In this document: positions 9,089 to 17,828 of the stretch, one piece after another | Layout of the letters: every line of letters starts with the position of its first letter | Numbering within the stretch: position 1 is the first letter of the stretch | Assembly (NCBI RefSeq): GCF_030406725.1 | Contig: NZ_CP129107.1 | Location: 1,840,501 to 1,904,500, forward strand | Direction: 5' to 3' | Origin: Alteriqipengyuania flavescens | Lineage (GTDB): Bacteria; Pseudomonadota; Alphaproteobacteria; Sphingomonadales; Sphingomonadaceae | DNA length: 64,000 bases | Position numbers and translations under genes: made by a program | Notes under the pieces: model-generated | Seen by the model: only the letters and a program-made list of their open reading frames with translations | Told to the model about the DNA's origin: nothing | Databases searched by the model: none

Positions 9089-9873
9089 GCAGCCTGCCGC
9101 TGTTCCACCGCGTGGACGGCACGCCCGTCATCGTCCTTGGGGAAGGGCCTGCCGCAGAACCGAAACGGCGGCTGGTCGAACGGGCCGGCGGGCGGATCGT
9201 GGACGACCTGCAGGCCGGCGTGGACGAAGGCGCACGGCTGGCATTCGTGGCGCATGACGATGTCGCCCGGTGCGAGGCGGACGCGATCCGCCTGCGCTGC
9301 GCAGGCATCCTGGTAAACGTGGTCGACCGCCCCGAACTGTGCGATTTCACCACCCCCAGCATCCTCGACCGCGAGCCGGTGCTGGTCGCCATCGGTACCG
9401 GCGGCGCATCGGCGGGTCTCGCCAAGCAGCTGCGCCTGCGGCTGGAAGGGTTACTGCCCGATAGTCTCGGTACGCTCGCCAACGGCCTTTATGCCGCGCG
9501 GGCCAGCCTGCGCGCCCGCTGGCCGGACGGGGGCGAGCGCAGGCGCGCACTCGATGCGGCCCTGTCGGCAGGCGGCCCGCTCGACCCGCTGGAGGAAGGC
9601 GCGCACGATCAGCTGTCCGATTGGCTGGCGGGAGAGGCGATGCCGATGGCGACCGGGCGGCGCGAGATTGTGCCGGTGTCGGACGATCCCGACGACCTGA
9701 CGCTGCGCCAGCTAAAATGGCTCGGCGCCGCCGATGCGATAGTGGTCGAGGACGGGGTGCCCGCCCGCATACTCGGCCGCGCCCGCGCCGATGCGCCGCG
9801 CCTGCCGCTGGCTTCGGGCGTTCCTGACGAAGGCCTGGTGGTGGTGGTGCGCGCTACGCGTCCGACAGGATGA
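9076..9873 (+). CDS. Precorrin-2 dehydrogenase/sirohydrochlorin ferrochelatase (Met8/CysG-N type)
   Basis: This is a 265-residue protein resembling the N-terminal half of siroheme synthase. PVIVLGEGPAAEPKRRLVE is an NAD-binding loop, variant at the usual GGG. VNVVDRPELCDFTTPSI matches the conserved Asp-Pro-Glu-Cys-Asp-Phe segment that holds the catalytic aspartate. The family oxidises precorrin-2 and inserts iron to make siroheme for sulfite/nitrite reductases. No uroporphyrinogen methyltransferase domain is fused. The first 13 bases overlap lysA, and the end overlaps the convergent thioesterase gene by 20 bases. Confidence 0.85.
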   Translation: MAGIGSLPLFHRVDGTPVIVLGEGPAAEPKRRLVERAGGRIVDDLQAGVDEGARLAFVAHDDVARCEADAIRLRCAGILVNVVDRPELCDFTTPSILDREPVLVAIGTGGASAGLAKQLRLRLEGLLPDSLGTLANGLYAARASLRARWPDGGERRRALDAALSAGGPLDPLEEGAHDQLSDWLAGEAMPMATGRREIVPVSDDPDDLTLRQLKWLGAADAIVVEDGVPARILGRARADAPRLPLASGVPDEGLVVVVRATRPTG

Positions 9874-10273
9874 AGTTCATCACTGCCGTGGCGACCGGTT
9901 TCGCGCGGTCGGACTGCCATGCCTCGATATCGACATTCGCCGTGCGTCCCCCGGCGCGGGTGACGCGGCCGACCGCATAGGTCGTTTCCGAGCGCGCGCC
10001 GCGCAGGAATTGCACCGTCACGTTGACCGGCTTTAGCTTCGCGGCGCGGTCCTGCAGCGCGAGATGGGTCTGCAGCGCGGTGAAACCGGCGATTTCGAGC
10101 AGCCCGCTCGACGATCCGCCGTGGAGGTAACCGGGCCGCCCCTCGACCCGCTGGCCGAACGGCATGGCGATCACCGGCATGCGGCCCTCGACCCGGTCGA
10201 CCGACAGGCCCAGCCCCTGCGCATAGGGGGGCAGCGCATCGGCGACGCGGGCGATGATCTCCTCTTCGGTCAC
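9854..10273 (-). CDS. PaaI-type hotdog thioesterase 1
   Basis: The 139-residue hotdog protein fits PaaI-family acyl-CoA thioesterases. It has the typical GYLHGGSSSGLLEIAGFTAL helix segment containing the HGG motif, followed by KPVNVTVQFLRGA. It probably hydrolyses an acyl-CoA thioester in the cytoplasm; the substrate is unknown. It is the second of two tandem hotdog genes with a four-base ATGA overlap, suggesting the two products work together or form a hetero-oligomer (inference). Its 3' end overlaps the siroheme gene by 20 bases on the opposite strand. Confidence 0.85.
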   Translation of the reverse strand: MTEEEIIARVADALPPYAQGLGLSVDRVEGRMPVIAMPFGQRVEGRPGYLHGGSSSGLLEIAGFTALQTHLALQDRAAKLKPVNVTVQFLRGARSETTYAVGRVTRAGGRTANVDIEAWQSDRAKPVATAVMNFILSDA

Positions 10274-10749
10274 GATCCGGGCTTATCCACGAACATGAAT
10301 TCGCCCGCGACGTGCGCGACCGGATCGTCCGGATCGCCGTCATGCGCAAAGCCGCGCACGAAGGCGATGGACTTCGTTTGCGTGTAGCATTCGCCGTGGC
10401 CGACCACGGTGGCACCCTTGCGCGCGGGGCGCATGTAATCGACGCGCAGATCCACCGTGACCATCGAGATGAAGCGGCGGTTGCGGTGCCAGATCGCGCT
10501 GGCGGTGGAGATATCCATCAGCGAAACGATGGGGCCGGAGGCGAGGATGCCGCTGTCCGGCTGGCCGACGAGGTCTTCGCGCCAGGGCAGCTGCAGTTCC
10601 ACCCAGTTTTCCCCGTGGTCGCGGTACTGGATGCCGAGCCAGCCCATGTGGCCGGACGACAGCATCATCGGCGCCGCACGCGCGATGTCGAAACCCGAAT
10701 TGTTGGCTGGCCTGCCGCTCATGGCGGTGCCGTTATCGGTTCCTGTCAC
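10270..10749 (-). CDS. PaaI-type hotdog thioesterase 2
   Basis: This is a 159-residue hotdog-fold protein. GWLGIQYRDHGENWVELQLP is the first strand pair, GPIVSLMDISTASAIW is the central helix (Asp replaces the more usual His-Gly-Gly), and TVDLRVDYMRPA is the last sheet. Its overlap with the downstream thioesterase gene indicates co-translation. The start at 10749 gives a short polar leader; an internal ATG ten codons in is an alternative. A general acyl-CoA thioesterase role is likely but the substrate is unknown. Confidence 0.83.
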   Translation of the reverse strand: MTGTDNGTAMSGRPANNSGFDIARAAPMMLSSGHMGWLGIQYRDHGENWVELQLPWREDLVGQPDSGILASGPIVSLMDISTASAIWHRNRRFISMVTVDLRVDYMRPARKGATVVGHGECYTQTKSIAFVRGFAHDGDPDDPVAHVAGEFMFVDKPGS

Positions 10750-10761
10750 TAATGCAAGGCC

Positions 10762-11247
10762 TTAGAACGCGGCGCCGGCCATGCGGTCAATCGCGCCTTG
10801 GAGGATCACTGCCGCGGCGTGGCTGTCGATCATCGCGCGCCGTTTCGCGCGGCTGGTGTCCTGCGCGATCAGGTCCCGTTCCGCACTCAGGGTGCTCCAG
10901 CGTTCGTCCCACAGCAGCACCGGCAATTCGAACGCTGCGGCAAGGTTTCGGGCATAGGCCCGGCTGGCCTGTGCGCGCGGGCCTTCTGTCCCGTCCATGT
11001 TGAGCGGCAGGCCGATCACGACCCCCGCAATACCGCGCGCTTTCGCCAGTTCTCCCAGCACTTCCCGGTCGCGGCCGAACTTGCCGCGCGGCAGCGTCTT
11101 GCCCGCCGTGGCGAAGGCCCAGCCGGCATCGCACGTGGCCGTGCCGATGGTCTTGGTACCGAGGTCGAGCGCCAGCAGCACGCCGCCATCGGGCAGCGCA
11201 TCGGCGAACGCGCGCGTATCGTCGGTGATCAGCGGGCCGCCAGCCAT
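10762..11247 (-). CDS. ruvX: RuvX/YqgF Holliday-junction resolvase-like protein
   Basis: This is a 161-residue RNase H-like protein. VLLALDLGTKTIGTA contains the first catalytic Asp, GVVIGLPLNMDGTEG the second motif, and VLLWDERWST and IDSHAAAVILQ the later acidic residues. The family acts in 16S rRNA 5' processing and/or Holliday-junction resolution. It is slightly longer at the N-terminus than the usual ~140 residues. The first 19 bases of the gene overlap the end of the DUF3089 gene upstream. Confidence 0.93.
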   Translation of the reverse strand: MAGGPLITDDTRAFADALPDGGVLLALDLGTKTIGTATCDAGWAFATAGKTLPRGKFGRDREVLGELAKARGIAGVVIGLPLNMDGTEGPRAQASRAYARNLAAAFELPVLLWDERWSTLSAERDLIAQDTSRAKRRAMIDSHAAAVILQGAIDRMAGAAF

Positions 11248-12464
11248 GCGGACACCCGGCGCTCCACGTCACTGCGCAGGTCCTGCCAGAACAGCGGGAT
11301 GTCGTAGACGTGGTAATTGTTGCCCGGCAGCACGGCGTTGCCCATGTCGGGCGGGTCGGTGATCAGCAGCAGACCGCGCTCGTCGCAGCGCGCGCCCACC
11401 GCCTGCGGCTGCAGGGTGGCGGAGGAGAAGCTGCCGTCCGGCACCAGCGTGCCCGTGTTGGCGCTGGCCGGGGCGGAGCCGCCGACGGTGCCGGTGATCG
11501 GGTTGACGCACAGGATCGGGCTGTCGCCGCGCACCTGGCCATCGTACCCCTGCGTCATCGAATAGCGCTGCAGGACCATGCGCGGATCGGCCGGCTCCGC
11601 GAAGCTGACCCAGGCGCTGAGACAGGCGGGCTGGTCCGGCGTGGCGCAGGCGGGGAAGCCCACTTGCGGCAGGTCGCGGTCGACCGAGATCGGCCAGCCG
11701 ACCGGGTACACGGCGGCGATACGGCCTTCGAGATCGGTCCCGCGCACCTTTTCGCGCAGCAGGGTCAGGATGTGGAGCGCACCCTGGCTATGCCCGGCGA
11801 GGACGATGGGCGTGTCCGCATCGACGGTCTCGGCAAACAGGTCGAAGGCCATCTCCACGTCGCGGTAGGCGGCGTCGATCGCCATCTGCGCTTGCGGCTG
11901 GTCGGTCAGGAAGGCGCCGACATGGGCTTGCCGGTATTTGGGAATCCAGATTTCGCGCGCTTCGCCGAAGGGGCTGGCGAGGCCGCGGATGAACAGACGC
12001 GCGCGGTCTTCCGCCTCCGTGTTGCCCAGCGCGGCATTCCATTGCGCACCGCCGGCGATGGCATCGGGGATATAGCTGGTCGGATGGACGAAGAAGAGCG
12101 CGAAGCCGGTGCCGTCCGGCGCGGCGATGTCGGGCGTGGCGGCCGGTGAGGGTGAGGGCGAGGGCTCGCTTGGCGTGGGCAACAGCGAACGCTCCGCCGC
12201 CGGGCGATCCGGCGTGGGCGCTTCATCGCCTGCCGAAGCGACGTCGGGCCGGTAGCGCGCCGGATTGTTGCCGAGCCCGGGCCGCGCGTACCACATGTCC
12301 GGGTCTTCGTAGGCGTTGGCTGCCAGCGCATCCTGCTCCACGAATTCGCCGCGGGGGACGAAGGTGAACTCGGTCGCTTCCTTCGACCAGATGTTGAGCG
12401 CCACCATCGCCGCGATCACCACGACGATGCAGAAGGTGACGAAATAGAGGAACTTGCGCGCCAC
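11229..12464 (-). CDS. DUF3089-type alpha/beta hydrolase, membrane-anchored
   Basis: This is a 411-residue protein with an N-terminal transmembrane segment (FLYFVTFCIVVVIAAMVAL), so it is exported and anchored. After a Pro-Ser spacer (about residues 90-115) comes a hydrolase domain: FALFFVHPTSYI, then LAGHSQGALH with the G-H-S-Q-G nucleophile elbow. This matches the DUF3089 family of sphingomonads. The substrate is unknown. A GTG at 12464 preceded by GGAGGG was taken as start; a longer reading to 12506 lies entirely inside the upstream gene and is Arg-rich noise. Confidence 0.82.
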   Translation of the reverse strand: MARKFLYFVTFCIVVVIAAMVALNIWSKEATEFTFVPRGEFVEQDALAANAYEDPDMWYARPGLGNNPARYRPDVASAGDEAPTPDRPAAERSLLPTPSEPSPSPSPAATPDIAAPDGTGFALFFVHPTSYIPDAIAGGAQWNAALGNTEAEDRARLFIRGLASPFGEAREIWIPKYRQAHVGAFLTDQPQAQMAIDAAYRDVEMAFDLFAETVDADTPIVLAGHSQGALHILTLLREKVRGTDLEGRIAAVYPVGWPISVDRDLPQVGFPACATPDQPACLSAWVSFAEPADPRMVLQRYSMTQGYDGQVRGDSPILCVNPITGTVGGSAPASANTGTLVPDGSFSSATLQPQAVGARCDERGLLLITDPPDMGNAVLPGNNYHVYDIPLFWQDLRSDVERRVSAWLAAR

Positions 12465-12468
12465 CCGG

Positions 12469-13557
12469 TCAGCCCTCCGCCGCCGGTCGGGCCGCCTCAG
12501 GCGCATTTTCCTCGTACCGTTTCGCCCGCCGTTCCAGTGCGACCTTCAGCATCGCCATGATCGGATCGGCCAGCGCCAGGCCGATCAGGCCGAACAACAC
12601 GCCAAGGATCAGCTGGGAGGCGAGCACCAGCGCAGGCGCGAGGTCCACCGTCTTTTTCGCAATCAGCGGGATCAGCAGATACCCGTCGATGGTCTGGACG
12701 AAGAAATAGACGAAGATCGTGTAGATGCCGGTGTCCACCCCGGCGGAAAAGCCCACCAGTACCATCAGCAGGCCGGAAATGACCGCGCCGATATTCGGGA
12801 TGAAGGCGAGGATACCGGTCAGCAGGCCGAGCAGCGCGGCCATCGGCACGCCGTAGAACGCCAGCATCGCCCAGGTGAAGATGCCTTCCACCACCATGCC
12901 GACCAGCCGGCCGAACATCAGGCGGCGCAGGTTGAATGCCATTTCGTCCAGCGTGCCGCGCAGGTAATCGCGGTCTTCGGTCCACGCGATCCACTCGACG
13001 CCGCGTTCGTAGATGCGCGGCTCCACCGCCACGTAGATGCCGATGATGACAATCAGCAGCAGCGTGGTGAGCCCGCCGATGACGCCGCCGACCGCGCGGG
13101 TGACCGTGCCGATCCCGCTGGAAAGCTGGCTGGCCATTTGCTGGACGTTGTTCGGGTCGATGGCGATGCCGCGCGCCTCCGCCCATTCCGCCAGCCGGCC
13201 GATCTGTTCGGTGAGGATCTGCGGCAAGGTGGCCGCTTCGGACGCGATGGTCGTGCCGGCGAAATAGAACAGCCAGGCGAAGAAAGCGGCAACCAGCAGC
13301 ATCGTCAGCACTACGCGCAGCGAGCGGCCGATGGGCAGCACGCGGCCCAGCAGGCGCGCCCCGCCATCCAGCATCGCGGCGAACACCAGCGCGCCGAAGA
13401 TCACCAGCAGCGATTGCGACAGCAGCACGAACAGCGCGATGCTGCCGATCACGATGGCCCAGACGAAAGCCTTCTTGGCCTCCATCCTGAGGCCCGGATC
13501 CGCAATCCGCGTGGGGCTGGCGCCGATGGCTTCTTCGTCCTCGTTCTGCTTGCTCAT
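12469..13557 (-). CDS. AI-2E family transporter (PerM-like exporter)
   Basis: This is a 362-residue multi-spanning inner-membrane protein. Hydrophobic segments begin with AFVWAIVIGSIALFVLLSQS and continue in the family pattern, with a large soluble loop (about 120-160) and the conserved GILAFIPNIGAVISG region in the C-terminal half. The family includes autoinducer-2 exporter TqsA and sodium/proton antiporters, so the transported substrate cannot be assigned. The stop lies four bases from the downstream hydrolase start, so the two genes are probably co-expressed. Confidence 0.9.
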   Translation of the reverse strand: MSKQNEDEEAIGASPTRIADPGLRMEAKKAFVWAIVIGSIALFVLLSQSLLVIFGALVFAAMLDGGARLLGRVLPIGRSLRVVLTMLLVAAFFAWLFYFAGTTIASEAATLPQILTEQIGRLAEWAEARGIAIDPNNVQQMASQLSSGIGTVTRAVGGVIGGLTTLLLIVIIGIYVAVEPRIYERGVEWIAWTEDRDYLRGTLDEMAFNLRRLMFGRLVGMVVEGIFTWAMLAFYGVPMAALLGLLTGILAFIPNIGAVISGLLMVLVGFSAGVDTGIYTIFVYFFVQTIDGYLLIPLIAKKTVDLAPALVLASQLILGVLFGLIGLALADPIMAMLKVALERRAKRYEENAPEAARPAAEG

Positions 13558-13573
13558 GCCCCTGCTCCCCTGC

Positions 13574-14497
13574 TTAGTCCTCGCCCTGCGCCGCGATAGG
13601 CCGGGTCACCGGTCGCAGGCTGGTCCAAGCGCGGCCTTCGCGCAAGGCCCCCCACCACGTCAGCGGGTTCCAGGCGAAGCTGCCGTCCAGCGAAAAGGTG
13701 ATGAATTCTGCGCGGCCGCCGATGTCGGTCAGCGGGATCGGCCCGTGCAGTCCGCCCATCGCGGCGGGCGCGCGGCTGTCCGAACTGTTATCGCGGTTGT
13801 CGCCCATCAGGAACACGTGGCCTGCGGGAATCTCGATCTCGGCGAAATTGTCGAGCAGGTTGTCGTCCTGCGTATCGAGTACGCGGTAGCTGGCGCCGTT
13901 GGGCAAGGTTTCGCGGTAAGTCGGCAATTCGCAGACAACCTTACCCGAAGGCAGGCGAACCTTGCCGCCGGGATAGAGGAAGCCGTCGCAGGTGTTGTTG
14001 GCGTCGACCGGCAGCTGGTCTGGCACTTCCGTCTCGCGCGGGACGGGCTTGCCGTTGAGCACGATCTGGCCGTTGACCACCGCGATCCGGTCTCCTGGCA
14101 GGGCGACGACGCGCTTGATCCAGTCGATCCCGCTGTCGTTCACGTCCCGCGGCGGCTGCAGGATCACGATGTCGCCGTATTCGGGCGTCTTGGGCAGCAG
14201 GCGCCAGTCTCCCCGGCCGAGCGCGTGGAAGCTGACCGAGGACCAGTTCCAGCCATAGGGGAACTTGCTTACGATCAGCCGGTCGCCCTTGACCAGGCCC
14301 GGCATCATCGAGCCGGAGGGGATGTAGAACGGCTTGGCGATGAATGTGTGGAAGGCCAGCACGGCGAGCAGCATCAGCGTCAGGCCGCGCAGCTCCGCCC
14401 ACCAGTTGACCTTTTCCCCGTCGTCCTTTGCGGCAGGTTTTGCCTCGGCGGGGGCATCGCGCGTGTCCGCCGGTGCCGCGTCCTGAATGTCCGTCAT
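13574..14497 (-). CDS. lepB: Signal peptidase I
   Basis: This is a 307-residue S26 protease. After a charged N-terminus comes one transmembrane segment ([17 protein letters not shown]), then the catalytic [10 protein letters not shown] with Ser63 and the general-base lysine in [12 protein letters not shown] (about Lys128). [17 protein letters not shown] is box D. It cleaves signal peptides of exported proteins on the periplasmic side. The start overlaps the acpS stop (ATGA); a longer reading 14 residues upstream lies inside acpS and lacks support. Confidence 0.96.
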   Translation of the reverse strand: MTDIQDAAPADTRDAPAEAKPAAKDDGEKVNWWAELRGLTLMLLAVLAFHTFIAKPFYIPSGSMMPGLVKGDRLIVSKFPYGWNWSSVSFHALGRGDWRLLPKTPEYGDIVILQPPRDVNDSGIDWIKRVVALPGDRIAVVNGQIVLNGKPVPRETEVPDQLPVDANNTCDGFLYPGGKVRLPSGKVVCELPTYRETLPNGASYRVLDTQDDNLLDNFAEIEIPAGHVFLMGDNRDNSSDSRAPAAMGGLHGPIPLTDIGGRAEFITFSLDGSFAWNPLTWWGALREGRAWTSLRPVTRPIAAQGED

Positions 14498-14898
14498 GCC
14501 TTCGGAATGGCCTCGATAATCACGAATGCCTGCGCCCATGGGTGGTCATCGGTGAGGGTGAGATGAATGGCCGCCTCGTAGCCGTCCGGAATCATCGCGT
14601 CGAGCCGTTCTTTCGCCCCGCCCTCCAGCGCCAGCGTGGGCGCGCCTGACGGGGCGTTGACGACGCCGATGTCCTTCATGAAGACCCCGCGGCGGAAGCC
14701 CGTGCCGACCGCCTTGCTGAAAGCTTCCTTGGCCGCGAACCGCTTGGCATAGGTGCCCGCGATGGTGAACGGCCGCCGCCGCGCCTTGGCCCGCTCCACG
14801 TCGGTGAAGACGCGGTTTTCGAACCGCTCGCCGAAACGGTCGAGCGAGTTCTGGATCCGCTCGATATTGCACAGGTCGCTACCGAGGCCGATGATCAT
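14494..14898 (-). CDS. acpS: Holo-[acyl-carrier-protein] synthase
   Basis: The 134-residue enzyme transfers 4'-phosphopantetheine from CoA to acyl carrier protein. [15 protein letters not shown] contains the Mg-binding Asp8, and [18 protein letters not shown] carries the conserved Glu-Ala-Phe-Lys motif. Length is typical. The start overlaps the end of the small membrane protein gene (ATGA), so the pdxJ, small membrane protein, acpS, lepB order looks like one translationally coupled operon. Confidence 0.97.
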   Translation of the reverse strand: MIIGLGSDLCNIERIQNSLDRFGERFENRVFTDVERAKARRRPFTIAGTYAKRFAAKEAFSKAVGTGFRRGVFMKDIGVVNAPSGAPTLALEGGAKERLDAMIPDGYEAAIHLTLTDDHPWAQAFVIIEAIPKA

Positions 14899-15173
14899 GG
14901 CATTCCCCTTGCCAGCATCGCGGCCAGCAGGACCAGCACCAGCCAGTGCAGCACGACCTGTGTGTGGACGAGCGGGTGATCGACCTCGCCTTTTGCGAAG
15001 CGCAGGGCGCCGGCATAGCCGAACAGCTGCAGGACCGGCCAGCCGATGGCGATGGCGTAGGCGGCGCGTTCGGACAGGGCGATGGCGAGGAGCAGGAGGC
15101 TCGCCAGCCACGGGATCGCGCCGGCGAGCAGCACCAGCTTCTCCCGCCGCGTCAGTTGCCGCACGATTACCAC
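14895..15173 (-). CDS. Small membrane protein of unknown function
   Basis: This is a 92-residue protein with three hydrophobic stretches ([57 protein letters not shown]) separated by short charged loops. No catalytic motif is visible and I do not recognise the family. It sits between pdxJ and acpS, 16 bases after the pdxJ stop and overlapping acpS by four bases, which supports it as a real co-translated gene. Confidence 0.75.
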   Translation of the reverse strand: MVIVRQLTRREKLVLLAGAIPWLASLLLLAIALSERAAYAIAIGWPVLQLFGYAGALRFAKGEVDHPLVHTQVVLHWLVLVLLAAMLARGMP

Positions 15174-15189
15174 GGGCTTCGCGCCGAAG

Positions 15190-15945
15190 TCACCGGGCGT
15201 CGTCCATCAGCTCGCGCATCCGGCGCACGGCGTTTTCGAGGCCGACGAAAACGGCCTCGCCGACGAGGTAGTGGCCGATGTTGAGCTCGGCCAGCTGCGG
15301 GATGGCGGCGATGGGCTGCACATTCTCGTAAGTCAGGCCATGCCCCGCGTGCGGCTCGATCCCGTTCTTGGCGGCCAGCGCGGCCATGTCGGCGATGCGC
15401 TTCAGCTCGGCGGACAGGCGCTCGCTGTCGCCGTCCAGATGGGCATGGGCGTATTCGCCGGTATGGAATTCGACCACCGGCGCGCCGAGGCGCAGCGCGG
15501 CATCGAGCTGCCGCTCGCTCGCTTCGATGAACAGCGAAACGCGAATGTCCGCCTCGCGCAGCCGGTCGACGATGGGGGCGAGGCTGTTGTGCAGGCCTGC
15601 GGCATCAAGGCCGCCTTCGGTCGTGCGCTCCTCGCGCTTTTCGGGGACGATGCAGGCGGCGTGCGGCTTGTGCGCAAGGGCGATGGCGAGCATTTCCTCG
15701 GTCGCCGCCATTTCGAGATTGAGCGGCAGCTCGGTCGCGTCCTGGATGCGTTTCAGGTCGTCGTCGCGAATGTGGCGGCGATCTTCGCGCAAGTGAGCGG
15801 TAATCCCGTCCCCGCCGACCGCCGCGACGATCTCCGCCGCGCGCACCGGATCGGGATGGTCGCCGCCGCGCGCATTGCGGATGGTGGCGACGTGGTCGAT
15901 GTTGACGCCCAATCTCAGGGTGTGCGGATGGTGGGGATTGCTCAT
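15190..15945 (-). CDS. pdxJ: Pyridoxine 5'-phosphate synthase
   Basis: The 251-residue TIM-barrel enzyme condenses 3-amino-2-oxopropyl phosphate with deoxyxylulose 5-phosphate to pyridoxine phosphate. [19 protein letters not shown] at the N-terminus is the strongly conserved opening, followed by [22 protein letters not shown] and [11 protein letters not shown], and [14 protein letters not shown] near the end. The start was placed at the ATG that gives the family-typical leader. It heads the pdxJ, membrane protein, acpS, lepB run. Confidence 0.97.
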   Translation of the reverse strand: MSNPHHPHTLRLGVNIDHVATIRNARGGDHPDPVRAAEIVAAVGGDGITAHLREDRRHIRDDDLKRIQDATELPLNLEMAATEEMLAIALAHKPHAACIVPEKREERTTEGGLDAAGLHNSLAPIVDRLREADIRVSLFIEASERQLDAALRLGAPVVEFHTGEYAHAHLDGDSERLSAELKRIADMAALAAKNGIEPHAGHGLTYENVQPIAAIPQLAELNIGHYLVGEAVFVGLENAVRRMRELMDDAR

Positions 15946-15979
15946 CGCTGCCGCATCTAGGGCAGGCGGCCGGGCAATT

Positions 15980-17044
15980 CTACCCGCAAGCGACTGTGGA
16001 GAGCAGGCGGTGCATCGCGCCGCTGCCCGACCAGATCTCGCCAAAGTCGAACTCCGCCTGGTCCGTCGCCAGCGCCACCGCGATGCCGAGGTCGGGCAGG
16101 ATGATATTGCGGACCCGGTAGCGGCCGATGGCGCCGTTGCGCTCCACGATCCGCTGCGGTCCTTCGCATCCTTCGAGCGGGGCCTCGAACACCCACTGGC
16201 CGAGCGCCATGTGGCCTGCGTCCGGATCTGCATTCCACAGAGTGGCCAGCGCCTCGTCTCCCAGAAGGTCGCCTTCCATCAGCGCGCGGTCGAACAACAG
16301 CATGTCGTCGAGCGGGCCAACCAGCGCGCCGGACGCGCCGTATCCGGCAAGGATGCGCGCATCGCCGGGCCGCGCCTTGGCGAATGCGCGGTCGCTGCCC
16401 GCCTCGATAAAATCGGTGTTGATCCAGTCCGCGGACAGGCCGACCCCCTGCGCGAGGAGTAGGTCCAAGCTCGTATCCGTAACCTGCTCCAGCACTTCGC
16501 CCAGCACGATGTAGTCGCAGTTGTTGTAGGACCATGTGCCTTCCTCGCGCGCAGCCCCCTGGCCGGTGCAAAAGCGCAGCGCGTCGCCGCCATCGGTGTA
16601 GAAGGCCGGTACCCCCTGGTCGTCGGGCGGAGTGTCGTCGGGATTGGGCAAGTCGCTCCGGTGGCGCAACAGGTCCTCGACCGTCAGCCCCCGGCCGCGC
16701 AGGCGCGGCACGATGGCGCCGACGTTGCTGTCCAGCGCCAGCGTCCCGTTCTCCACCTCGCGCATGACGAGGACGGCGACGACCTGCTCGGTCACCGATG
16801 CCCACGGCCATCCCTCGATCGCGTGTTCGCCGGCCGCTTCGGGCTCCGGACCGCCGTAATAGATGGTGAAGGGCTCGCCCGGCAGGCTGACGGCGACGTC
16901 GCCGGTAAAGCCGCTGTCCGCAAGATCGGCATAGGCGCGCGATGCGGGCGTATCTTCGAAATCCTGCGGGCCGAGCAGGCTGGCGCAGCCGCCCAGGGCG
17001 AATGCCAGCGCGAGCGCGGCACCCCGGGAGGCGCGCGCCGTCAC
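15980..17044 (-). CDS. Degenerate serine beta-lactamase-fold lipoprotein
   Basis: This is a 354-residue protein starting at a GTG that overlaps the pyrE stop (GTGA). The signal ends in lipobox ALGGC (Cys20), so it is a lipoprotein. The body is class C beta-lactamase/S12 peptidase-like: [14 protein letters not shown] aligns with the SxxK motif, [13 protein letters not shown] with the usual LLxHTSGL, and [19 protein letters not shown] with the YxN motif. In the first motif the lysine is glutamate (Ser83-Val-Thr-Glu86), and the C-terminal His-x-Gly motif is not evident (ERNGAIGRY). It may therefore be a binding protein rather than an active esterase or beta-lactamase. Confidence 0.8.
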   Translation of the reverse strand: MTARASRGAALALAFALGGCASLLGPQDFEDTPASRAYADLADSGFTGDVAVSLPGEPFTIYYGGPEPEAAGEHAIEGWPWASVTEQVVAVLVMREVENGTLALDSNVGAIVPRLRGRGLTVEDLLRHRSDLPNPDDTPPDDQGVPAFYTDGGDALRFCTGQGAAREEGTWSYNNCDYIVLGEVLEQVTDTSLDLLLAQGVGLSADWINTDFIEAGSDRAFAKARPGDARILAGYGASGALVGPLDDMLLFDRALMEGDLLGDEALATLWNADPDAGHMALGQWVFEAPLEGCEGPQRIVERNGAIGRYRVRNIILPDLGIAVALATDQAEFDFGEIWSGSGAMHRLLSTVACG

Positions 17045-17619
17045 TTCCGGCTGCCCGGCTTGGTCACGGGCACGGCGGCAAGCGCTTGCGGCACCTCGTC
17101 TTCGGCATAGGTCGGGAAATTGATGTCGATCAGCGGGAAGAACGGCACGCCGAGGTCCACCGCGCCGCCGCTGCGGTCCACCAGCGCGACTTCGGCGAGG
17201 ACATCGCCGCCTTCGCGCTTCACCGCCTCGATCGCCTCGCGGCTGGAAAGGCCGGTGGTGACGACGTCCTCCACCATCAGCACCTTTGCGCCTTCTTCCA
17301 GCCGGAAGCCGCGCCGCAGTTCGAACGTGCCGGTCGGGCGTTCCAAAAAGATCGCGTCCTTGCCCAGCGCGCGGCCCATCTCGTGCCCGATGATCAGCCC
17401 GCCCATCGCCGGGCTGACGACGGTATCGATCTGGCTGCGGATGTCGCGCGGGATCTTCTGGGCGAGAGCGCGGGCCAGCTCTCCGGCGCGTTCCGCGTTC
17501 ATCAGCACGCGGGCACATTGCAGGTAATGGCCGCTGTGCCTGCCGGAGGAGAGGACGAAATGCCCCTCCAGCAGCGCCTCGCTGGCGCGGAAGGCATGCA
17601 GGACGTCGTCGTCGGTCAT
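17041..17619 (-). CDS. pyrE: Orotate phosphoribosyltransferase
   Basis: The 192-residue enzyme joins orotate and PRPP to orotidine monophosphate in pyrimidine synthesis. LSSGRHSGHYLQCARVL is the N-terminal conserved segment, TVVSPAMGGLIIGHE the substrate loop, and KVLMVEDVVTTGLSS the PRPP-binding motif. Start ATG and length fit the alphaproteobacterial form. It lies 4 bases overlapping the downstream lipoprotein gene and is divergent from the cytochrome oxidase locus. Confidence 0.97.
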   Translation of the reverse strand: MTDDDVLHAFRASEALLEGHFVLSSGRHSGHYLQCARVLMNAERAGELARALAQKIPRDIRSQIDTVVSPAMGGLIIGHEMGRALGKDAIFLERPTGTFELRRGFRLEEGAKVLMVEDVVTTGLSSREAIEAVKREGGDVLAEVALVDRSGGAVDLGVPFFPLIDINFPTYAEDEVPQALAAVPVTKPGSRK

Positions 17620-17721
17620 GTTCGCTCGGTTTCTCGCAAGAGGGATTGCACTTTATCGCACCGTCGTCATCGCCGGATCGGTCCGGGCGCGCACGGTGTG
17701 GTAAAAAACTCCTAGAGACGC

Positions 17722-17750
17722 TTGAGACACCGGGCAAGCCTGCGTATAGG
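17722..17750 (+). promoter_or_regulatory. Candidate sigma-70 promoter for the cytochrome oxidase operon
   Basis: TTGAGA (17722-17727) and TATAGG (17745-17750) are separated by exactly 17 bases. They lie about 80 bases before the ctaC start, in the gap divergent from pyrE. The match to the bacterial housekeeping consensus is good; it has not been mapped experimentally. Confidence 0.5.
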
Positions 17751-17828
17751 CGGGCCCGATTTCGCAGCGCATCGCCCTTTTCGCGAGGGGTTGCGCCTGC
17801 CGGCAACGATACTCGGAAAGATCACGCT

